Shown here: positions 8,944-18,929 of the stretch, piece by piece | Numbering within the stretch: the first letter of the stretch is position 1 | How the letters are laid out: every line of letters starts with the position of its first letter | Translations under genes and position numbers: made by a program | The notes under the pieces: generated by a model | Databases searched by the model: none | Told to the model about the DNA's origin: nothing | The model's input: the letters and a program-made list of their open reading frames with translations, nothing else | Assembly: GCF_000716875.1 (NCBI RefSeq) | Contig: NZ_JNWQ01000008.1 | Span: forward strand, 1 to 64,000 | DNA length: 64,000 bases | From: Streptomyces novaecaesareae | GTDB lineage: Bacteria; Actinomycetota; Actinomycetes; Streptomycetales; Streptomycetaceae | Reading direction: 5' to 3'

Positions 8944-9675
8944 CTACTGCATACCGGTGATTCCGTGTCGGAACGCGTAGGCGACCGCCTGCGCCCGGTC
9001 CCGCACCGCGGTCTTGGCGAACAGGTTGTTGATGTGGGTCTTCACGGTCGCCTGACTGACGAACAGCCGCTGGGCGATCTCGGCGTTGGACAACCCCTCG
9101 GCGATCAGCGCGAGCACCTCGGCCTCCCGAGCGGTCAGCCCGTCCGGCAGTGCGCCACCCCTCCCGGCCGACGGCGCGCCCGGTGCGGCCGACGCTCCCG
9201 GTCCGGCCGGCCCTCCCGGCGCGGTCGGCGCGGACTTCGCCGGAGCCTCCGACAGCCGCTCCAGCAAACGGAGTTGGACCTGCGGGGAGAGCCCGGCCGC
9301 ACCCGCGCGCACGTCCGCGATGGCCTTGGCGATCTCCTCGCCGCCGGCGTCCTTGGTGAGGTAGCCGCGCGCCCCGGCCTGCAGTGCCGGGAACAGCGAT
9401 TCGTCGTCGGCGTAGGTGGTGAGCACCACGACCTCGGTCTCCGGGTGGGCGGCCCGGATCCGCCGGGTCGCCTCGACGCCGTCCACCCGTGGCATCCGCA
9501 GGTCCATCAGCACCACGTCCGGGTGATGCCGCTCCACCAGGGTGACGGCCTCCTCCCCGTCCCCCGCCGCGCCGACCACCTCGATGCCGGGCAGCAGGCC
9601 CAGCAGCATCACGATGCCCTCGCGCACCACCGTCTGGTCGTCCGCCACCAGCACCCTGGTCACCGCGACGTTCAT
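8944..9675 (-). CDS. NarL/LuxR-type response regulator
   Basis: The 243-residue protein has a receiver domain with DD at residues 12-13, phosphoacceptor D58 in VVLMDLRMPRVDG, and LTKDAGGEEI near the domain end. A long Ala/Pro/Gly-rich linker follows. The C-terminal LuxR HTH reads LTAREAEVLALIAEGLSNAEIAQRLFVSQATVKTHI. The ATG overlaps the kinase stop as ATGA, so kinase and regulator are coupled; a longer form starting at 9702 is less likely. Two TAG stops occur in tandem at its end. Targets are unknown; the DUF485/actP pair lies next on the same strand. Confidence 0.9.
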   Translation of the reverse strand: MNVAVTRVLVADDQTVVREGIVMLLGLLPGIEVVGAAGDGEEAVTLVERHHPDVVLMDLRMPRVDGVEATRRIRAAHPETEVVVLTTYADDESLFPALQAGARGYLTKDAGGEEIAKAIADVRAGAAGLSPQVQLRLLERLSEAPAKSAPTAPGGPAGPGASAAPGAPSAGRGGALPDGLTAREAEVLALIAEGLSNAEIAQRLFVSQATVKTHINNLFAKTAVRDRAQAVAYAFRHGITGMQ

Positions 9676-10868
9676 GCCGGCACCCGCAGCAACACCCGCC
9701 ACCCTCCGTCCTCCGGGCCCGCCAGCAGGGCGCCGCCGAGCAGTTCCGCGCGTTCGCGCATCCCCAGCAGACCGTACCCGCTGCCGCTGTCCGCCAGTTC
9801 ACCGGCGGACAGCTCACCCGCCGACTGGCCGCGCGGCGCCCGGGTGTTGCGCACCTCCAGCTCCACCGCGTCGTCCAGGTAGCGCAGTTCGACCGAGCAG
9901 CGGGCGCCCGGCGCGTGCTTGCGGACGTTGGTCACCGCCTCCTGCGCCGTGCGGCGCACCGCCAACCCGGCCTCGGCGGCCAGCGGCCGGGGCGTGCCGG
10001 TCACGGTGAGCGGGGCCCGCTCCCGCTCGGCCAGCTCCACCAGGAACTCCCCGACCGGCGTGAACTCCCCGCGCAGCGCGGACAGCGCCTGCCGGGTCTC
10101 GACCAGCCCGTCCTGGGCCATCCGCCGTGCGGCGACGACCCGTTCGCGGATCTGCGCGCGGTCCGTCCCGGCGTCCAGCATCAGCCGGGCCGCCTCCAGG
10201 TGGACCAGCTGCGCGGAGAGGCTGTGGGCGAGCACGTCGTGGATCTCCCGGGCGATCCTGGCCCGTTCGGCGAGCGCCGCGCTCTCCGCCTCGGCGGCCC
10301 GGACGGCCCGCTCCTGGACCAGCAGCCGACGGGCGGTGCCGCGCGCCTCGATGTCCAGCCGCAGCAGGAAGCCGACCAGGAGGGAACCGCCGATGGTGCC
10401 GGCGACGCTGAGCCAACTCGCCGGGGAGGCCGCCGTGTACGAGCCCAGCGCGGCGGCCGCGGTGAGCAGTGCGGGCGCGGGCGGCAACCGGATCAGGGCC
10501 GTGACGGCCAGCCCGATCCAGAGGAAGTCGGCCAGCGTGTAGGCCTGCCCCTGGTTGGCGAGCCAGCCACCGCCGACCAGCACCGCGACCAGCAGGTACG
10601 AGGCCACCGGGCGCTGTTCCCGGGTGACCCTCAGGTACAGCGCGCAGAGTGCGATGGCCGTGACCAGCCCGGCAACCGCGGCCACCAGCCCCCAGCCGGC
10701 GTACTTGCCGCCGGAGAAGGTCCCCCAGCCGATGACGGCCAGCAGGACGGCCCGGCCGAACACGGCGAGGACCCGCCGGGGCCCGCTCTCGGCCTCGCGC
10801 TCCAGCCCCTCCCGGGACTGCCAGCGGGTCCAGTACCACCCGGGCAAGGGGGCCTCCTCGGTGTTCAC
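9672..10868 (-). CDS. Sensor histidine kinase, DesK/NarL-partner type (HisKA_3)
   Basis: This 398-residue kinase has a membrane domain of about five or six helices (residues 35-170) with no obvious extracellular sensor domain. A short coiled segment and the HisKA_3 box ERARIAREIHDVLAHSLSAQL follow, with H210 as phosphorylation site. The ATPase domain contains RRTAQEAVTNVRKHAPGA (N-box) and SGYGLLGMRERAELLGG. This is the partner class of LuxR-type regulators, and the regulator gene overlaps its stop. The start is GTG. A small membrane protein gene ends 9 bases upstream, so the three are probably co-transcribed. Confidence 0.9.
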   Translation of the reverse strand: MNTEEAPLPGWYWTRWQSREGLEREAESGPRRVLAVFGRAVLLAVIGWGTFSGGKYAGWGLVAAVAGLVTAIALCALYLRVTREQRPVASYLLVAVLVGGGWLANQGQAYTLADFLWIGLAVTALIRLPPAPALLTAAAALGSYTAASPASWLSVAGTIGGSLLVGFLLRLDIEARGTARRLLVQERAVRAAEAESAALAERARIAREIHDVLAHSLSAQLVHLEAARLMLDAGTDRAQIRERVVAARRMAQDGLVETRQALSALRGEFTPVGEFLVELAERERAPLTVTGTPRPLAAEAGLAVRRTAQEAVTNVRKHAPGARCSVELRYLDDAVELEVRNTRAPRGQSAGELSAGELADSGSGYGLLGMRERAELLGGALLAGPEDGGWRVLLRVPA

Positions 10869-10877
10869 GGCGGCGGA

Positions 10878-11363
10878 TCAGTGGAGTACGGCGGTCGCCC
10901 GGGCGGGCTCCAGCGTCCGGGCCCTCCAGTTGACCACGAGCGAGCGGACCAGTAGCAGGACCGCGATGCCGAGCATCAGCGAGCTGCCCGCCTGGTGGAC
11001 GCCCAGGGCCGAGCCGGCCGCGTACAGGCCGATCCGGACGGCGATCATGCCGCCCCAGGCGGCCAGGGTGGCCTTGGTGCCCTTGACCATGACGTTGCCG
11101 TCGGCGGCCCGCCAGATCCGGACGGTCCAGCCCCAGACCGTCCCCATCGCCAGGGTGGCGACCACTCCGGCGGCGAGCAGGGCGCCCGACAGCGCGGTGT
11201 GCTGGTGGTCGATGATCTGCGGGTCGCGCAGCGCGAGCGCGCCCAGGATCAGCGGGAGCAGCCAGAAACGGCGTTCGGTGTCCAGTCGCTGGACGCGCAT
11301 CTGGCGTCCGACCACCAGGACCACCACCGCGGCGATCACGAGGAGGTTGGCGAGGGAACTCAT
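10878..11363 (-). CDS. DUF1453/CcdC-like integral membrane protein
   Basis: A 161-residue membrane protein with about five hydrophobic helices. After a first helix (LANLLVIAAVVVLVV) come RQMRVQRLDTERRFWLLPLILGALALRD and GWTVRIWRAADGNVMVKGTKATLAAWGG, a pattern I associate with the CcdC-like DUF1453 family. Function is not established. I chose the ATG at 11363 with GGAG 8 bases upstream; a longer reading frame to 11492 overlaps the parE terminator and is unlikely. It lies 9 bp ahead of the DesK-type kinase and may work with it, which is inference. Confidence 0.7.
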   Translation of the reverse strand: MSSLANLLVIAAVVVLVVGRQMRVQRLDTERRFWLLPLILGALALRDPQIIDHQHTALSGALLAAGVVATLAMGTVWGWTVRIWRAADGNVMVKGTKATLAAWGGMIAVRIGLYAAGSALGVHQAGSSLMLGIAVLLLVRSLVVNWRARTLEPARATAVLH

Positions 11364-11473
11364 GGGAGGTGCTCCGTCCCGGGGAGAGGCTCTGTTGCTG
11401 ACCTCTCCGACGCTACGGATCCGGCGGTTCCCGCTGATCGGAGCCGGGGTGGACGCGGGGTGGAACCGGCAGC

Positions 11474-11509
11474 ACGAGGGCCCTCCACCCACGGGTGGAG
11501 GGCCCTCGT
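11474..11509 (-). terminator. parE terminator
   Basis: A perfect 17-bp inverted repeat (11474-11490 with 11493-11509) lies 51 bases beyond the parE stop. The minimal spacer means the inner CCC/GGG pairs open to form the loop. It also insulates the operon that starts at 11363. Confidence 0.85.
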
Positions 11510-11560
11510 CGTTCCGGGTGCGTCACGCTCCGATGGACGCCTCGGACGCCGATGGCCGCG

Positions 11561-13672
11561 TCAGGCGTCGATGCGCGAGCGGTCCAGGGTCGCCGCCGAG
11601 TCGACGATGAACTCCTTGCGCGGGGCGACGTCGTTGCCCATCAGCAGGTCGAAGATCCGCTCGGCCTGCTCCAGGTCGCCCAGGTTGATCCGGCGCAGCG
11701 TGCGGTGGCGCGGGTCCATGGTGGTCTCGGCCAGCTGGTCGGCGTCCATCTCGCCGAGGCCCTTGTAGCGCTGCACCGGCTCCTTCCAGCGCTGCCCCTT
11801 GCGCTGGAACTCCAGCAGGGTGGAGCGCAGTTCGGCGTCGGAGTAGGTGTAGTGGTACTTCTCCTGGCCGCGCTTGGGGCTGGTGAGCTCGATCCGGTGC
11901 AGCGGCGGCACGGCGGCGAAGACCCGGCCCTGCTCGACCATCGGCCGCATGTAGCGGTGGAAGAGGGTCAGCAGCAGGGTGCGGATGTGCGAGCCGTCGA
12001 CGTCGGCGTCGGCCATGAAGATGACCCGGCCGTAGCGGGCCTGGTCGATGTCGAAGGTGCGGCCCGAACCGGCCCCTATCACCTGGATGATCGCGGCGCA
12101 CTCGGCGTTCTTGAGCATGTCGCTCACCGAGGCCTTCTGCACGTTGAGGATCTTGCCGCGGATCGGCAGCAGCGCCTGGAACTCGGAGTTGCGGGCGAGC
12201 TTGGCGGTGCCGAGCGCGGAGTCTCCCTCGACGATGAACAGTTCGCTGCGGTCGACGTCGTCGCTGCGGCAGTCGGCCAGCTTGGCGGGCAGCGAGCTGG
12301 TCTCCAGCGCGGTCTTGCGGCGCTGGGCCTCCTTGTGCTGCCGGGCGGCGACGCGGGTGCGGGCGGCCGCGACGACCTTCTCCAGCACGGCCCGGGCCTG
12401 GAGCTTCTCGTCCTTCTTGGCCGAGGTGAGGAAGGCCTTGAGCTCCTTGGCGACGACGGCGGCGACGATCCGGTTGGCCGCCGAGGTGCCGAGCACCTCC
12501 TTGGTCTGGCCCTCGAACTGCGGCTCGGCGAGCCGGACGGTGACCACCGCGGTGAGGCCCTCGGTGGCGTCGTCCTTGGTGATGTCGTCCTCGGCGACGC
12601 GCAGCAGCTTGCCCGCGCGCAGCGCCTCGTTGACGGTCTTGGCCAGCGAGCGCTCGAAGCCGGTGACGTGGGTGCCGCCCTTGGGGGTGGCGATGATGTT
12701 GACGAAGGAGCGCAGCGTGGTGTCGTAGCCGGTGCCCCAGCGCAGCGCGATGTCCACGCCGAGGTGGCGGGTGACCTCGGTCGGGGTCATGTGGCCGAGC
12801 TCGTCCAGGACCGGCACGGTCTCCTTGAAGGTGCCCTCGCCGCGCAGCCGCAGCACGTCGCAGACCGGCTTGTCGGGGGCCAGGAACTCGCAGAACTCGG
12901 CGATGCCGCCGTCGTAGCGGAAGACCGACTCGTCGATCTGCTCGCTCTCGGTGAGTCGCTCGTCACGCACGACGATGGTCAAGCCGGGCACGAGGAAGGC
13001 GGTCTGCCGGGCGCGGCTGTGCAGGTGCTCCAGGGAGAGCTTGGCGTCCTTGAGGAAGATCTGCCGGTCGGCCCAGTAGCGGATCCGGGTGCCGGTGCGG
13101 GTCTTCGGGACCTTGCGGGCCTTGGTCAGGCCGTTGGCCGGCTCGAAGGGCGCGTCCGGGCTGGCCTCGGTGAAGATGCCGGGGGTGCCGCGGCGGAAGC
13201 TGATCGCGTGGGTGTGGCCGGAGCGGTCGACCTCGACGTCCAGTCGGGCGGAGAGGGCGTTGACGACCGAGGCGCCGACGCCGTGCAGACCGCCGGAGGC
13301 CGCGTACGAGCCGCCGCCGAACTTGCCGCCGGCGTGCAGCTTGGTCATCACGACCTCGACGCCGGACAGCCCGGTCTTGGGCTCGACGTCGACGGGGATG
13401 CCGCGGCCGTTGTCGCGGACCTCGACGGAGGAGTCCGGGTGCAGTACGACGTCGATGCGGTCGCAGTAGCCGCCCAGCGCCTCGTCGACCGAGTTGTCGA
13501 TGATCTCCCAGAGGCAGTGCATCAGGCCGCGACTGTCGGTCGAGCCGATGTACATGCCGGGACGCTTGCGGACCGCCTCCAGGCCCTCCAGGACGAGCAG
13601 GTGCCGCGCGGTGTAGTTGGAACCGTCGTCGCCGGCCAGCAGCGCGGACGGCACGGTCGTTTCGGCACTCAC
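11561..13672 (-). CDS. parE: DNA topoisomerase IV subunit B
   Basis: The 703-residue protein is a type IIA topoisomerase B subunit: GHKL ATPase (EIIDNSVDEALGG, DNGRGIPVD, GGLHGVGASVVNALS), transducer domain, and TOPRIM region with IVEGDSALGTAK and FMADADVDGSHIRTL, ending with the PMVEQGRVFAAVPPLHRI segment. It hydrolyses ATP to drive strand passage with ParC, decatenating chromosomes. The length and the GMYIGSTDSRGLMH segment favour ParE over GyrB. The GTG start follows GAGGAG. In S. coelicolor, parE also lies close to hrdB (recalled, not checked). It is transcribed away from a 538-bp region shared with a small plus-strand gene. Confidence 0.88.
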   Translation of the reverse strand: MSAETTVPSALLAGDDGSNYTARHLLVLEGLEAVRKRPGMYIGSTDSRGLMHCLWEIIDNSVDEALGGYCDRIDVVLHPDSSVEVRDNGRGIPVDVEPKTGLSGVEVVMTKLHAGGKFGGGSYAASGGLHGVGASVVNALSARLDVEVDRSGHTHAISFRRGTPGIFTEASPDAPFEPANGLTKARKVPKTRTGTRIRYWADRQIFLKDAKLSLEHLHSRARQTAFLVPGLTIVVRDERLTESEQIDESVFRYDGGIAEFCEFLAPDKPVCDVLRLRGEGTFKETVPVLDELGHMTPTEVTRHLGVDIALRWGTGYDTTLRSFVNIIATPKGGTHVTGFERSLAKTVNEALRAGKLLRVAEDDITKDDATEGLTAVVTVRLAEPQFEGQTKEVLGTSAANRIVAAVVAKELKAFLTSAKKDEKLQARAVLEKVVAAARTRVAARQHKEAQRRKTALETSSLPAKLADCRSDDVDRSELFIVEGDSALGTAKLARNSEFQALLPIRGKILNVQKASVSDMLKNAECAAIIQVIGAGSGRTFDIDQARYGRVIFMADADVDGSHIRTLLLTLFHRYMRPMVEQGRVFAAVPPLHRIELTSPKRGQEKYHYTYSDAELRSTLLEFQRKGQRWKEPVQRYKGLGEMDADQLAETTMDPRHRTLRRINLGDLEQAERIFDLLMGNDVAPRKEFIVDSAATLDRSRIDA

Positions 13673-14210
13673 GCGGCACTCTCCTCGGTGAAGTTCTGTC
13701 TCATCGGTCACATCCGGACGGATCCGGACCAAACGCCAGTGCAGCACGCCGCACCGACATCCGTCGCCCTGCGTGCCCGCACCGCTCCGCCGGGTGCGCA
13801 GCACGACGGACCGGCCCCGCGCAGCTTGTACGCGCTGCGCGAACAAGCACCGCACCCGGGTGTGGGCCCCGGGTGCGCCATCTCCTCCCGGTAGCACCGG
13901 TCCTGGCGGGTCGTGGGGCCCGGTACAGGCCCCGGAACTGCCGTGATGCAGGCTACCGGGGCCCAGGGCGGGGCTTATGCTCCAACCCGGCAGAGGATTA
14001 TGCTACGCGGACCTCGGACCCGATCCCGATCGGGCGTTCGAGCGACGGGCGGATCCCGGGATTCGGCAGGCATGAACCACCGCAGCCCGGGGCACGTCCT
14101 CATCAACACAGCAGAATCCTCAGAGAAGAAAAGCCACGAGCGGGAACGTTTTCGGCCTGGTTGGATGTTGACCCTGGTACGACAGCTCGTCGAGCTAGAG
14201 AAGAGGCGAC
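13673..14210. other. 538-bp divergent region between parE and a zinc-ribbon-like gene
   Basis: No convincing gene is present. It holds the parE promoter side and a 9-bp hairpin at 13853-13877 (GCACCCGGG/CCCGGGTGC). It also holds a more AT-rich stretch at about 14080-14210 that should contain the promoter of the plus-strand gene. GAAGAGG at 14200-14206 is the Shine-Dalgarno for the GTG at 14211. Confidence 0.5.
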
Positions 14211-14444
14211 GTGACTACTGTTCTGACCCCTGCGAGCCCGCTCACCGCGGCTGACCGCTGCGACCGCTGCGGCGCCCAGGCTTACCTGCGCGTCGTACTC
14301 GCCAGCGGCGGAGAGCTGCTCTTCTGCGCCCACCACGGCCGGAAGTTCGAGCCCGAGCTCAAGAAGATCGCCGTGGAGATACAGGACGAGAGCGGCCGTC
14401 TCAGCACCAGCACCAACGCGACGGCCACCGACGACGAGCGCTGA
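14211..14444 (+). CDS. Small zinc-ribbon-like protein, DUF7455 type
   Basis: A 77-residue protein with paired cysteines: DRCDRCGAQAYLRVVLASG and LLFCAHHGRKF. The CxxC plus CxxH arrangement suggests a metal-binding ribbon. Small proteins with this pattern are conserved near hrdB-type sigma genes in actinobacteria (recalled as DUF7455). Function is unknown. The C-terminal 25 residues are rich in Ser, Thr and Asp and probably disordered. The GTG start follows GAAGAGG. A strong hairpin follows 65 bases after the stop. Confidence 0.75.
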   Translation: MTTVLTPASPLTAADRCDRCGAQAYLRVVLASGGELLFCAHHGRKFEPELKKIAVEIQDESGRLSTSTNATATDDER

Positions 14445-14509
14445 TCCCGGGCGCCGCCACCAGCAGCCAGCGTCGAGCTGTGTCCGGCCGCGCACCGAGC
14501 GCGACCGGT

Positions 14510-14550
14510 GAGCCGGGCGACCGACCCCCTCGGGGCCGGTCGCCCGGCTC
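14510..14550. terminator. Convergent hairpin terminator
   Basis: GAGCCGGGCGACCG at 14510-14523 pairs with 14537-14550 over 14 bp. An inner CCCC/GGGG stem continues after one mismatch. It sits between the small zinc-ribbon gene and the convergent protease gene. Confidence 0.8.
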
Positions 14551-14659
14551 TGCTGTTCTCCTGACGGCTCTCCCGCATTCGCTTCCGCACGCCCCGACAG
14601 CCGGGGCCCCGGCCCGACGCGACGTCAGAACGTGACCACCGCATCACCCGTAGCGACGT

Positions 14660-15538
14660 TCACAGTACCGAGCGCACCGCGTCCGCCACCGAGGACACCC
14701 GCGTGTAGACCCCCGGGTGGGCCGCCTCGGCACAGCCCGTCCCCCAGGACACCAGGCCGACCAGCCGGCCGCCGACGATCAGCGGGCCGCCGCTGTCGCC
14801 CTGGCAGGCGTCCTTTCCGCCCTTCTCCTCGCCCGCGCACACCATGCCGCGGGCGTCGAACTTGCCGTCCTGCCCGCCCGGGTAGGCGTGCGCACAGGTC
14901 TGGTCCGGCACGATCGGCACGTCCGCTCCGCGCAGCGTGGACGAGTAGTCGCCCCGTCCGCTGGTGTCTCCCCAGCCGTAGACCCGCGCTCTGGTCCCGG
15001 CCGCGTACGGCTCGGTCTCCCCCTGACCGACCAGCTCGACCACCGGCCGGGGGCCCTGGGAGTCGGCGAGGGTGAGCACCGCGATGTCGTTCATGTTGGC
15101 GGCGAAGGAGTAGTCGGGGTGGATCCAGACCGACCGCACCACCACCTCCCGGCCGGCGGTGCCGCGCATGTCGTCCCGACCCACGATCACCTTGAGGCCG
15201 GGCCGCTCCACCCGCCCCTTGGCTTCGTCGTAGAAGCAGTGCGCGGCCGTCACCACCTTGGTCGGGCCGACCAACGCGCCCCCGCAGAACTGGCCGGAGC
15301 GGCCGTTGCCGAACTGCTGGCGGCTGGCCAGGGCCACGATCCACGGGTGGTCGGCCGTGCTCACGGCGTTGCCGCCGACCACCCGGCGCTGCGCCTCGGC
15401 CGGCGTCGCCGCCCCGAGGGCGACCAGCGGCACGGGGACGGTGGCGAGCAGCGCCAGCGCGGCGGCGCGGCGGCGGCCACGGCCCGTCCGGGGTGGGACG
15501 GGGGTCGACAGGTCAGTGCGGTCCGGCTCGGTCGGCAC
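14660..15538 (-). CDS. Secreted trypsin-like serine protease
   Basis: The 292-residue preproprotein starts with a basic region, a hydrophobic signal segment (AAALALLATVPVPLVALGAA) and a PAEA cleavage region. The mature domain begins with RVVGGNAVSTADHPW. The S1 catalytic triad is visible: His in VVTAAHCFYD, Asp in MNDIAVLTLAD, and Ser in CQGDSGGPLIVGG, with paired Cys residues for disulfides. The Asp in KDACQGDSGGP suggests cleavage after Lys/Arg. I placed the start at a GTG with GGAG five bases ahead; an ATG at 15574 is an alternative. It lies between parE and hrdB but has no evident functional link to either. Confidence 0.88.
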   Translation of the reverse strand: MPTEPDRTDLSTPVPPRTGRGRRRAAALALLATVPVPLVALGAATPAEAQRRVVGGNAVSTADHPWIVALASRQQFGNGRSGQFCGGALVGPTKVVTAAHCFYDEAKGRVERPGLKVIVGRDDMRGTAGREVVVRSVWIHPDYSFAANMNDIAVLTLADSQGPRPVVELVGQGETEPYAAGTRARVYGWGDTSGRGDYSSTLRGADVPIVPDQTCAHAYPGGQDGKFDARGMVCAGEEKGGKDACQGDSGGPLIVGGRLVGLVSWGTGCAEAAHPGVYTRVSSVADAVRSVL

Positions 15539-15677
15539 CGTGACTCCAGAGGCTCGGCAGCAGGCAACCGGCACAGCGTAGGTGATCAGCTACACTGCGC
15601 GACCACTTCCCGCCGCGCCGCCACCCGGACGAGCGACAACCACCACCCGGACGCTGACGCACCCGGCCCCGGACAGC

Positions 15678-15715
15678 GGCGAAGGCCCGGAGCCGTACGG
15701 CTCCGGGCCTTCGCC
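15678..15715 (-). terminator. hrdB terminator
   Basis: A perfect 17-bp stem (15678-15694 with 15699-15715) closes on a GTAC tetraloop, 17 bases beyond the hrdB stop codon. It is among the strongest hairpins in the window. Confidence 0.9.
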
Positions 15716-15732
15716 GGGACGACTGTCGTCGA

Positions 15733-17373
<1,641 letters not shown>

Positions 17374-17850
17374 GAACAACCTCTCGGACGATGAGTGGAC
17401 TCGAACCCGTACCGGCCGCCCGAGCGGGCGGGGAAGGAAATCGCGCGTCGGACGCGCGGTGTCGATTCCGACCGACTCGGGCTTGAGGACTGGGTTTGCA
17501 GGACGGCAGCAGCGCCGCGGACCAACACAGCATTCTGACATGTTGGAGTATTCCGGAGTTGCTCCCGCTCAGGAGACATCGCTGCTACTCGTCAAGTGTT
17601 ACGCATGGCCTTCGTGTCGCGGGTCACACCACTCGGCGCCCGCGGCTACAAGGCCGGCTTCCATCATCGCGCACTCGCGCCGAAGTGTTTGTCATGACCC
17701 GGCCCGACCTGCGCGGACGGCGCCACGGATCGGCACTCCGGCGGGCCCCAGACATGCGGAGGCCCCCCGGCTGCGCCGTGCGGTGCGCCGGAGGGCCCTG
17801 GCGGAGCGGGCCGCCGGGGTCCGGCGCCTCCGCTCTTCGGAACAGCCCGC
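17374..17850. other. hrdB leader/promoter region and whiH 3' flank
   Basis: This 477-bp stretch has no convincing gene. The half next to hrdB (to about 17700) should contain its promoters. On the minus strand GGAAT (17550-17554) is followed 18 bases later by GCT, one change from the sigma-R consensus GGAAT-N18-GTT. A TTGACG hexamer lies at 17590-17595 without a good -10 partner. The distal half carries the whiH terminator. Confidence 0.45.
17761..17797 (-). terminator. Probable whiH terminator
   Basis: An 11-bp stem with one wobble pair (17761-17771 with 17787-17797) closes a 15-base loop, about 55 bases beyond the whiH stop. Confidence 0.5.
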
Positions 17851-18729
17851 TCAGTGCTCGCGGGGCGCGGGGACGGACGGCTCGATCTCGGGGTGGACGG
17901 TGAGCAGCGCCCGCATCGCGGCCTCGCCCGCGGTGCCGTCGCCGGCGCCCAGCGCGTCCACCAGCCGGGCGTGCAGGCTGACCGAGGACTCCGAGGGGCG
18001 CTCGCAGGAGATCGCCGGGCCGCCGGAGACCTGCAGCGCGCAGGCGACGATCCCGGAGAGGTGCTCCAGCATCCGGTTGCCCGCCATCTGCAGGACCAGG
18101 CCGTGCAGCTCGGCGTCCGCCCGGGTGTAGGTGGACAGGTCGGCCTGGGCGGCGGCGTGGCCCATGATCTCGACCAGCTCGACCAGCCGCTGCTGGACGT
18201 CCTCCCGGCCGTGGCCGGCGGCGAGCCGGGCGGCCAGCGGGTCGATCGCCCAGCGGAGCTCGAACAGCTCCCGGCGCTGCTCGTCCCGCTGCGGCCCGAA
18301 GGCGCGCCACTCGATGATGTCGGGGTCCAGCAGGTTCCAGTCGCTGACCGGGCGGACCCGGGTGCCGACGTTCGGCCGGGCGCTGACCAGGCCCTTGGCC
18401 TCCAGCACGCGCAGCGACTCGCGGACGACGGTCCGGGAGACCTCGAACCGCTGGCCGATCTCCTCGGGCACCAGCGGGCGGTCGGCGCCGAGGTCACCGG
18501 AGACGATCATCTGGCCGAGCTGCTGGACCAGCTGGCCGTGCAGACCGCGGCCGCGGCTGCTGGTGGTCTTGCGGCCGACCCGGGCGATGTCGGACTCGGC
18601 GCCCTCCCAGCGGGGCGCCGGCGGGGTCGGCCGGTCGGCGTACGAGAAGCGGTCCAGGTCGCCGGACCCGTGGATGGGCCCTTCGGCGGAACGGGCGGGG
18701 GTCATGGTGGGGTGCGCAAGGGTACTCAC
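17851..18729 (-). CDS. whiH: GntR-family sporulation regulator WhiH
   Basis: The 292-residue protein has a GntR winged helix (about residues 65-130: LHGQLVQQLGQMIVSGDLGADRPL, then RFEVSRTVVRESLRVLEAKGLVSARP). An FCD-type all-helical C-terminal domain follows, with Asp/His positions of the FadR subfamily (RADAELHGLVLQMAGNRMLEHL). The very conserved HTH and the position just downstream of hrdB match Streptomyces whiH, needed for aerial hyphae to septate into spores. The assignment is from memory of that locus. The GTG at 18729 is only one base after AAAGGAGG; an ATG at 18705 is the alternative start. Confidence 0.85.
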   Translation of the reverse strand: MSTLAHPTMTPARSAEGPIHGSGDLDRFSYADRPTPPAPRWEGAESDIARVGRKTTSSRGRGLHGQLVQQLGQMIVSGDLGADRPLVPEEIGQRFEVSRTVVRESLRVLEAKGLVSARPNVGTRVRPVSDWNLLDPDIIEWRAFGPQRDEQRRELFELRWAIDPLAARLAAGHGREDVQQRLVELVEIMGHAAAQADLSTYTRADAELHGLVLQMAGNRMLEHLSGIVACALQVSGGPAISCERPSESSVSLHARLVDALGAGDGTAGEAAMRALLTVHPEIEPSVPAPREH

Positions 18730-18765
18730 GCCTCCTTTGTCGGCGATCGGCAGGCGTGGCTTGAG
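18730..18765 (-). promoter_or_regulatory. Sigma-WhiG-like promoter candidate for whiH
   Basis: On the minus strand TCAA, 16 bases, then GCCGACAA resembles the WhiG/FliA consensus TAAA-N15-GCCGATAA, with one change in each element. The -10-like box lies immediately before the AAAGGAGG site, which would give a transcript starting near the GTG. In S. coelicolor whiH is known to be WhiG-dependent; the exact assignment here is inference. Confidence 0.4.
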
Positions 18766-18929
18766 AATTCTCGTGAAAAGCACACGAAAGGGTGATCGAC
18801 CGTGACTGGATAATTGACTTCTTATCAGGAAGAACCGCGCATTTCGGTCACTGCTGGTCGATCTTGGTACTTCGGGGCGAGCGGCACCCCGGCCGTCCCT
18901 CGCGGGCCACGGCAGCGGGGCAGCGGGCC

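Noticed and set aside
14510..14550. Riboswitch-like structure
   Set aside because: A single long GC hairpin between convergent genes fits a terminator better than a riboswitch.
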